From positions 1-12,199 of the forward strand of contig JAAZOO010000065.1 in assembly GCA_012797715.1 (NCBI GenBank): a stretch of DNA of 12,199 nt, given 5' to 3'. This document shows, one piece after another, positions 6,441 through 12,199 of the stretch (its first letter is position 1; each line of letters starts with the position of its first letter). Made by a program: the position numbers and the translations under genes. Below the pieces are notes generated by a model. It had not been told where the DNA came from. It was given only the letters and a program-made list of their open reading frames with translations, and did no database searches. Source of the DNA: Geobacteraceae bacterium (GTDB lineage: Bacteria; Desulfobacterota; Desulfuromonadia; Geobacterales; Geobacteraceae).

Positions 6441-6803
6441 CTAGTATATCTCCTTTTCCAGCAGCCTGACGGCCCGTAGTGTCTGCACACGGGCGCTCCC
6501 GACAAGCGCGCTCCTCTCCAGAAGGAGCACCAGAGCATATTCGTCACCGACCGCCCCCAAAAGGAGATGTTGACGATCCGTGGTGATTATCACGTCCCGG
6601 ACGGACTGTGAGGGCATCGTCTGCCGCACCTCCCGTATCCGGCTCAGGATGATATTCTGGTGAGCCCCAAGAATTTTCAGGTCATAGTCATCGCCTGTAA
6701 GGGAATACTGCTCCACCGCCTCACCTTCCCAATCCGTAAGAATAGCACCGAGCGCTCCCTCGATTGAACAGACAAGATTCTCCAATATCGCTTTAAAAGG
6801 CAC
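6441..6803 (-). CDS. Roadblock/LC7-domain protein (MglB-like)
   Basis: The 120-residue protein has the size and pattern of a single Roadblock/LC7 domain: helix 1 (about 4-16), a strand with GAILTDWEGEAVEQYS, a central helix starting near 40, and strands ending in VIITTDRQHLLLGAVGDEYALVLLLE, followed by a C-terminal helix. Such domains are dimeric platforms for small GTPases; MglB, for example, is the GAP for the polarity GTPase MglA. There is no gene for an MglA-like GTPase in this window, so its partner is unknown. The start is GTG at 6803, with GGAG 5 nt upstream that overlaps the smc stop; an ATG in another frame lies two bases before it. It sits 9 nt after smc and abuts ftsY. A function in polarity or segregation is possible, but only the domain assignment is supported. 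Confidence 0.78.
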   Translation of the reverse strand: MPFKAILENLVCSIEGALGAILTDWEGEAVEQYSLTGDDYDLKILGAHQNIILSRIREVRQTMPSQSVRDVIITTDRQHLLLGAVGDEYALVLLLERSALVGSARVQTLRAVRLLEKEIY

Positions 6804-6812
6804 ATTCTCTCC

Positions 6813-9800
6813 TTACGACAACTTAACGGATACCAGCTTCGATACTCCCGGCTCTTCCATGGTAACTCCGTACAGGACATCTGTATTGGTCATGGTGGCC
6901 TTGTTGTGGGTTATGATAATGAATTGCGAAAAGGAGCTCATCTCCCGAACCATCTCGTTGAACCTGCCGATATTGGCCTCATCCAGCGGTGCGTCCACCT
7001 CGTCCAGCAGACAAAACGGCGCCGGCTTGATGAGAAAAATGGCGAACATGAGGGCGACTGCCGTCAACGCCTTCTCTCCCCCCGACAGGAGGTTCACGTT
7101 CTGCAGTCTCTTCCCAGGGGGTTGAATGACAATATCGATACCCGTCTCCAGAAGATCCTGCTCGTTCGTCAGCCTCAACTCTGCCCGGCCACCGCAGAAA
7201 AGACGGGGAAAGACCTCCTGGAACTTTTCATTCACCTGGAGAAAGGTGTCAAGAAAACGTTTCCGGGTTGTTCGATTTATTCGCTGGATAGCCTGCTGCA
7301 GGCCATGGAGGGACTCCTCCAGATCCGTTTTCTGGCCGGAAAGGAACTCGAAGCGACTCTCAATCTCCCGAAACTCCTCGATTGCCGTCAGATTGACCTC
7401 TCCGATACCTTCGATGAGGCCCGCAAGTTCCGCCTGACGGTCACGGGTTTTCCCTTCATCATCATCCCGTCCTGCAAAACGAGGTATCAGGTCGGAGATA
7501 CTGACCCGGTACTTGTCGACAACCGTTTCTTCCAGGTTCTGAAGCCTCATGACGGTTTCGGCCATCCCGAGATTTTTCTCTCCCACCTGGCGCGACAGGT
7601 TCTCAGCAGCAGAACGGAGTTCTTTCACCTGCCGCTCACCTTCGTCCACGAGAGCCGCTTGCGCCTCATAGCGGGAACGGATGGCGGCGACCTCCTCTTC
7701 CAGTCGCTGCTGCTCGCACAGAAGGCGCCGCAGTTCCTGTTCACCCGCCGCAAGGGACTCCCTGATTCTGTCGCGTTCACGGGAGCCATTCTCCAGCTCC
7801 GATTCGAGATGGGAACGCCGTGCCCCCAGCTCCCGGATCCCTTCCGCAACCCTTGTGGCTGCCGTCAAGGAAGATTCCCGTTTTTCCCGGAGAGAAGCGG
7901 ACCGGACCTTGCGTGCCGTAACGCTCTCCCGCGCCTCGGCGATTCTCTGCCTTCCCGCTTCCAGGGAAGCCTGCAGGCGGGCCAGTTCGTCTTCCGCCTT
8001 CTCTTTCCCCGCCTCGCGCGCGCTTCTCTCCCGAAAAGCGGCTTCCATCTCCCGTTCCAGGGATTCCCGCTCCCCGCGGAGCTGCTCATCCTCCAACTCC
8101 CTGACAGCTATGCGTTCGCCAAGCCTCTGGCACTCCTCTCTGGCGCGTTGCAGATCCTTCTCGTCGTTCACCAGCTGAATCTCCAGGCGGTGGAGTTCCT
8201 GCCGACGCATTCTCAGAGAATCTTCCGTGGTCCGGACTTCGGCACGCAGCTGCTCCCTTTCGGCATCCAGTTCTGCGACGCGCGCCGTCAGCGCCGCCAC
8301 TTCCAGCGACAACTCCTTGATCCGGCGCTTCTTGTGGATCAGGCCATGCTGCGCCCCCTCCATGGAGCCTCCGTGGAGAATCCCTCCGGCTGTCACCATG
8401 TCACCGTCCCTGGTGACGAAGCTCATTCCGGGAAACCGTGCCCCAAGGTCGAAGGCGATATCGAGAGTGTCCACGAGAAAAACCCTGTCCAACAGTGTCT
8501 CGGCCAAGGCGCGATACTCCCCCGGCACGGCCACCCTGTCAAGCAGCGGGACGGCGCCATCCGGCCTTTCCGGCGGGACGTGCGCGGAAGGGAGGTCCCG
8601 GGGGATGAGGCTGCATCGTCCGCCGGAACCGTGACGGAGAAAGGAAACGGCCGCACGCGCGTCCGCCTCTCCCTCACAGATAATATACTGCAGGCGATCG
8701 GAAAGCGCCGCTTCCAGCGCAATCTCGAATTCCTCGTCCACTTCGAGAATATCCGCGACAACGCCTTTCAGTCGCCCGGAAAAGGTATCGGAACGGAACA
8801 GGGTGCGGACACCCCGGCCGTACCCCTCGAACTGGGCCTCCAGCTCCTGGAGGGAATGGAGGCGGGACGATGCCTTGCTGAGCCTGTCCCGTTCCCCATG
8901 GAAGCTCCGCTCCGCAGCATCAAGGGCCGCACGGAGCCCTGCCTCCCGCTCGCGGAGTTCGGCCAAGACACTTTCCGCCTTGGCCCTGCTTTCCGTCAGG
9001 CGGGCAAAGGACGATTCCAAGTCCCGCACCCTTTCGGTTGCTTCGTGAAGCTTCTCCTGAAGAACGACTGCTTCGCGCTGGCTCCTTTCCGTCTGCTCGC
9101 CGAGGGACGCAAGCCTCTTGGCCGCGGCAGCGTACTGGTTCGAGAACCGGGAAATCTCGGACACTATTCCGAACAGCTCCCGTCGATGCCCTTCCAGGCT
9201 GCGAGCCAGGATACGCTCCTCCTCAACCAGCTGCTCCAGACACTCCTCGGCCTCGGCGCGGCCTTCCTCCTCAACCGCAAGCTCCCGCAGAAGCGTATCC
9301 GCCTGCTCCTCCAGCCGCAAAAGTTCTTCCTCGGCCTCGGCCGCCCGCATCCCGTCAACGGCAAGCTCCCGGGAGAAGCGTTCCAGGCGATCTTCAAGGG
9401 AAGCAAGCCCGTTCCTCTCGAAGCCGTTGCGATTCTCCAGGACGGTGATAGCGCTTCGAATCCGGAAGATATCCTCCTGGATCCCGTTCAGCCCCTTCTC
9501 TTCCTCCAGGAGTCCGGTCTTCCGTTCTTCAAGGGCAAGCGTATGGCTCTCCAGCTCCCGGAGTGCATCCCCGTGCCGTTCCCGCAGCTGGGCGAGCTCC
9601 TCCTCGATCCGCCGCCTCTCCCGATCCAGGGAAAGGTATGAGCGGACAAGGAACAGCTGCTCTATCTCCTTCAGTTCCTCCCGGTATTCACGGAACTTCT
9701 CGGCTTTTTTTGCCTGGCGCTGCAGGGTGTTCATCTGTCTGCGAATTTCCGCCAGTATATCTCCTATCCTGGAAAGGTTCTGTCTGGTCGCCTCAATCTT

Positions 9801-10346
9801 CTTCAAGGCAACCTGCTTGCGCGCCTTGAACTTGGTAACCCCTGCCGCCTCTTCAATGATCAGGCGGCGCTCCTCCGGCCGCGAGCTGAGGATCATCCCT
9901 ATTTTCCCCTGCTCGATTATGGAGTAGGCCTTTGCACCGGCACCGGTGTCCATGAACAGCTCGGCGATGTCCATTAGACGGCAGGGAGTGCCGTTCAACA
10001 GGTATTCACTCTCTCCGTCCCGAAAGAGACGCCGGGTGACCTGGATTTCGCTGAAATTGAGATACTTGGCGGGGATTCTGCCGTCTTCCGTGGAAAAGGC
10101 GAGGGAAACCTCGGTCATTCCCAGCGGCTTGCGGGTCTCGCTTCCGCCGAAAATGGTATCTTCCATGCTTTTGCCCCGCAAGGTCTTGGCTGACTGCTCG
10201 CCCATGACCCAGCGGATGGCATCGACGATATTGGACTTTCCGCACCCGTTCGGCCCCACAATCCCGGTGATTCCCTTGTCAAAAGTAAGGGAGACCCTGT
10301 CGGCAAACGATTTGAAACCGTGTATTTCCAGACGGCTGATGATCAT
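6813..10346 (-). CDS. smc: chromosome segregation protein SMC
   Basis: SMC is the ATPase core of the bacterial condensin complex (with ScpA/ScpB), which extrudes DNA loops and aligns chromosome arms. From ATG 10346 it has 1177 residues, a normal length. The N-terminal head begins MIISRLEIHGFKSF and holds Walker A GPNGCGKS (31-38). Two long charged coiled coils flank the hinge domain (about 507-665, with GRLKGVVADILEV and a glycine-rich end GGILHGGSMEGA). The C-terminal head has the signature LLSGGEKAL (from about 1086), Walker B FCLLDEVDAP (catalytic Glu near 1116) and the switch His in THNKATM. The frame is open 15 codons further upstream to a TTG, but that part lacks the conserved start and a ribosome site, so I reject it. 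No Shine–Dalgarno precedes the ATG. The Roadblock gene follows after 9 nt. Confidence 0.97.
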   Translation of the reverse strand: MIISRLEIHGFKSFADRVSLTFDKGITGIVGPNGCGKSNIVDAIRWVMGEQSAKTLRGKSMEDTIFGGSETRKPLGMTEVSLAFSTEDGRIPAKYLNFSEIQVTRRLFRDGESEYLLNGTPCRLMDIAELFMDTGAGAKAYSIIEQGKIGMILSSRPEERRLIIEEAAGVTKFKARKQVALKKIEATRQNLSRIGDILAEIRRQMNTLQRQAKKAEKFREYREELKEIEQLFLVRSYLSLDRERRRIEEELAQLRERHGDALRELESHTLALEERKTGLLEEEKGLNGIQEDIFRIRSAITVLENRNGFERNGLASLEDRLERFSRELAVDGMRAAEAEEELLRLEEQADTLLRELAVEEEGRAEAEECLEQLVEEERILARSLEGHRRELFGIVSEISRFSNQYAAAAKRLASLGEQTERSQREAVVLQEKLHEATERVRDLESSFARLTESRAKAESVLAELREREAGLRAALDAAERSFHGERDRLSKASSRLHSLQELEAQFEGYGRGVRTLFRSDTFSGRLKGVVADILEVDEEFEIALEAALSDRLQYIICEGEADARAAVSFLRHGSGGRCSLIPRDLPSAHVPPERPDGAVPLLDRVAVPGEYRALAETLLDRVFLVDTLDIAFDLGARFPGMSFVTRDGDMVTAGGILHGGSMEGAQHGLIHKKRRIKELSLEVAALTARVAELDAEREQLRAEVRTTEDSLRMRRQELHRLEIQLVNDEKDLQRAREECQRLGERIAVRELEDEQLRGERESLEREMEAAFRERSAREAGKEKAEDELARLQASLEAGRQRIAEARESVTARKVRSASLREKRESSLTAATRVAEGIRELGARRSHLESELENGSRERDRIRESLAAGEQELRRLLCEQQRLEEEVAAIRSRYEAQAALVDEGERQVKELRSAAENLSRQVGEKNLGMAETVMRLQNLEETVVDKYRVSISDLIPRFAGRDDDEGKTRDRQAELAGLIEGIGEVNLTAIEEFREIESRFEFLSGQKTDLEESLHGLQQAIQRINRTTRKRFLDTFLQVNEKFQEVFPRLFCGGRAELRLTNEQDLLETGIDIVIQPPGKRLQNVNLLSGGEKALTAVALMFAIFLIKPAPFCLLDEVDAPLDEANIGRFNEMVREMSSFSQFIIITHNKATMTNTDVLYGVTMEEPGVSKLVSVKLS

Positions 10347-10356
10347 GAACGGGGCA

Positions 10357-10386
10357 ATAGTAGCAAAGGGGAGCTTTTCTTGTAAA
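10357..10386 (-). promoter_or_regulatory. candidate smc promoter giving a near-leaderless mRNA
   Basis: In the 148-nt gap before smc the minus strand has TTTACA (10386-10381), an 18-bp spacer, and TACTAT (10362-10357) preceded by TGC, an extended -10 element. The matches to consensus are 5/6 and 4/6. Transcription would start near 10350, only about four bases before the smc ATG. This agrees with the lack of a ribosome binding site in front of smc. The rest of the gap shows no gene and no clear terminator. Confidence 0.45.
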
Positions 10387-10494
10387 GGCAAAGATTGTGC
10401 GGAATGCAGGCTCCGATGAGAGGTATTTTCTTTGAATTTCAGGAGGTTTCATGAAGATAGGCGCGCAGAGCGGCCATGGTTCCCTGTCCGCCAA

Positions 10495-12174
10495 TCAGCC
10501 GACCCGGCTCCCCACAGACCTCTCGTACTCCTCCACCAATCTCTCCCGTTCGCCGCTCTGGATGACATCCCAGGGAAGAATCTCATGGAGAGGTATGGTT
10601 CGGGAAACCAGGAAATCGGTATCAATGGAGAGCTCCCGTGCGGCCCGCCGCACCCCCCCTCCACTCCCCGACGCAACCAGCAGGGCGGCGAGCCGTCGAT
10701 CCCCCCGGGAGAGGAGCGCCTGCAGATACGACTCCCGCAGGCTTTCCGTCTGCATCTTCACGTTGGAGAGTTTTCCGGCCGTGCGCCGCAGGTACGCGTA
10801 CTTCTTTTCCAGAGAGGGCATACCCTCCATGCCGCACCACTGGAAGGGAGTGAACGGCTTGGGTATGAACGGATTGACGGAAAGGAGTATCGATCCGAGC
10901 CTCCGGTTCTTCCGAGCGGCGGCAATCACCCTCTCCCGGATCTTCGCCACCAGTTCGACCATTTCCTCCAGGTCATCCATGGTTTCCGTGGGGAGACCGA
11001 TGATAAAGTACAGCTTCAGGTTCAGAATATCCCTGCCGATGAGCATGTCGCAGGCCCTCAGTATCTGAGCTTCATCGATGCCCTTCCGTATCAGGTCCCT
11101 GAGCCGCTGGGATCCTCCCTCCGGAGCAAGGGCGACGGTCTTGTTCCCCCCCGTGTGCAGGAGATCGAGAAGTTCGTCATTCAAGGCATCCATACGCAGG
11201 GACGAGACGGCAACCTTCCCCCCCCGATCGGCAATGAAACGGCACAGCTCTCCCAGATTCCGGTGATCGGAGACCGCGGCACCCACCAGGCCGATGCGGC
11301 CCCGTACGGCAAGCCCCCGTTCCGCCTCGCTTTTGAGGAGCTCCAGGGAGCGGCACCGGTACGGGGCGTAGATGAAACCGGCGGCGCAGAACCGGCACCC
11401 CCGAGGACATCCGCGGGAGACCTCAATCAGGTACATATCGGAGAATTCCGTGCCGGGGGTAAAGAGGGTTGACGAGGCGACCGACCCGCCCGGGACCTCT
11501 TCCCAGGCGCGCCGCACAGGGCTCGGCGCACCGCCGAGAGGCGTAATGGCCGTAATACGGGGGCCGTCATGGGAAACCTCGTACAGGGACGGCACATAGA
11601 CTCCCGGCAGAAGGGACGCCCGCATGAGCAACTCTCGGCGATCAACGTCCTGTTCCGTGCGCAACAGCTCCAGAAAGACGGGAAGGATCGCCTCTCCCTC
11701 TCCGACGCAGACGATATCCAGGAGGTCCGCCACCGGCTCAGGGTTCAGGAACAGGGCAGCGCCCCCTGCAATGACGAGAGGGGAGGCGGCGCTCCGTTCC
11801 GACGAAAAGGGGGGGAGTCCCGACAGCCTGAGGAGGAGGGGAAGGTTCACATAGTCGTTTTCAAAGGAGACGGAAAAGGCGACAACGTCGAAATCGGCAA
11901 CGGGGCGCTGGGATTCGAGGGAGAGGAGGGGAGACCCGGTTTTTTCATACTCCTGTATTTCGGCGGCGTCCGGCAGAAAGGCACGCTCGCACACCACATC
12001 GGGGAAAGCGTTGCACAGGGAGTAGATCACCTGGAATCCCAGGTTGCTCATGGCAACCGCATAGTGATTGGGATAGATGAGGCAAACCGTCAGCTTTCCG
12101 CCCCAGTTCTTGAAAACCGCGCCCTGTTCAGCCGCGAGGATTTTCCGGTATTTCTCCTTGATTTTCCAGGACAT
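10495..12174 (-). CDS. radical SAM protein with B12-binding-type N-terminal domain
   Basis: This 559-residue protein has the radical SAM [4Fe-4S] motif CPRGCRFC (C256, C260, C263) and an N-terminal domain (about 25-170) resembling the cobalamin-binding domain of such enzymes. That domain has the sequence IAGGAALFLNPEPVADLLDIVCVGEGE. I see no DxHxxG cobalamin-histidine motif, so cobalamin binding may be lost or base-off without that ligand. Downstream segments GLPTETMDD (about 393-401) and VNPFIPKPFTPFQW (about 433-446) are typical of the MiaB/B12-type radical SAM families; the C-terminus ends LPWDVIQSG, as in TIGR03960-like proteins but without a further C-terminal domain. The reaction is not known from sequence. 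The ATG at 12174 lacks a ribosome site, and the frame is open to the right edge, so the start could lie outside the window. It ends 148 nt before smc. Confidence 0.85.
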   Translation of the reverse strand: MSWKIKEKYRKILAAEQGAVFKNWGGKLTVCLIYPNHYAVAMSNLGFQVIYSLCNAFPDVVCERAFLPDAAEIQEYEKTGSPLLSLESQRPVADFDVVAFSVSFENDYVNLPLLLRLSGLPPFSSERSAASPLVIAGGAALFLNPEPVADLLDIVCVGEGEAILPVFLELLRTEQDVDRRELLMRASLLPGVYVPSLYEVSHDGPRITAITPLGGAPSPVRRAWEEVPGGSVASSTLFTPGTEFSDMYLIEVSRGCPRGCRFCAAGFIYAPYRCRSLELLKSEAERGLAVRGRIGLVGAAVSDHRNLGELCRFIADRGGKVAVSSLRMDALNDELLDLLHTGGNKTVALAPEGGSQRLRDLIRKGIDEAQILRACDMLIGRDILNLKLYFIIGLPTETMDDLEEMVELVAKIRERVIAAARKNRRLGSILLSVNPFIPKPFTPFQWCGMEGMPSLEKKYAYLRRTAGKLSNVKMQTESLRESYLQALLSRGDRRLAALLVASGSGGGVRRAARELSIDTDFLVSRTIPLHEILPWDVIQSGERERLVEEYERSVGSRVG

Positions 12175-12199
12175 GGGGAGAAGGTACCACGGATTCCGG

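Noticed and set aside
6906..9641. 911-codon open frame on the plus strand, fully antisense to smc
   Set aside because: It shows no recognisable domain and is rich in arginine, leucine, proline and glutamine, as expected from reading a GC-rich coding region backwards. smc on the other strand has all its conserved motifs. Long antisense frames are common opposite high-GC coiled-coil genes.
10279..10494. 71-codon minus-strand frame bridging the radical SAM–smc gap
   Set aside because: It overlaps the start of smc in another frame, has no ribosome site at its first start, and crosses the candidate smc promoter. Nothing in the product resembles a known family.
10451..11068. Plus-strand frame of 205 codons starting after a strong AGGAGG
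   Set aside because: The AGGAGG-TTTC-ATG looks attractive, but the protein is serine/arginine-rich without any family features and most of it lies antisense to the C-terminus of the radical SAM gene. The ribosome-site match is most likely chance.

Overview
This 12.2 kb window looks like a core housekeeping region of a Gram-negative, fairly GC-rich bacterium. The gene set (RNase Y plus smc, ftsY, a zapB-like gene, zapA and 6S RNA, and a tyrS–rRNA junction) best fits the Desulfuromonadales/Geobacter-type deltaproteobacteria (Desulfobacterota). That placement is inference from gene content and protein style, not from a search. Every gene I can support lies on the minus strand. I saw no mobile elements, CRISPR arrays, tRNAs or phage genes.

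In the direction of transcription (right to left): (1) 12174-10495, a cobalamin-binding-domain-type radical SAM protein. (2) 10346-5421, a tight cluster of smc (chromosome condensation), a Roadblock/LC7-domain protein and ftsY (SRP receptor). The joints have a 9-nt gap and then no gap, so they are probably co-transcribed and translationally coupled. smc has a candidate promoter that would give an almost leaderless mRNA. (3) 5412-4890, a sigma70-like promoter, a 58-residue ZapB-like coiled-coil gene and zapA, whose ends overlap. (4) 4859-4654, a 6S RNA gene with an extended -10 promoter, in the classical zapA–ssrS–fthC position. (5) 4543-3977, a 5-formyltetrahydrofolate cyclo-ligase gene split by one in-frame TAA but otherwise intact. 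(6) 3865-285, an rny–ymdB–tyrS run (RNase Y, YmdB phosphodiesterase, tyrosyl-tRNA synthetase) with an 11-nt overlap and a 16-nt gap. (7) 184-1, the promoter and leader of a ribosomal RNA operon, with the first 17 nt of 16S rRNA at the left edge.

By function the window joins chromosome segregation (SMC), membrane protein targeting (FtsY), division (ZapA and a ZapB-like protein), global control of transcription (6S RNA), RNA decay and signalling (RNase Y, YmdB) and translation (TyrRS, rRNA). I found no undescribed multi-gene system. The points most worth a second look are the in-frame stop in fthC, the Roadblock protein between smc and ftsY, the putative leaderless smc promoter, the zapB-like/zapA start overlap, and the 6S RNA fold.
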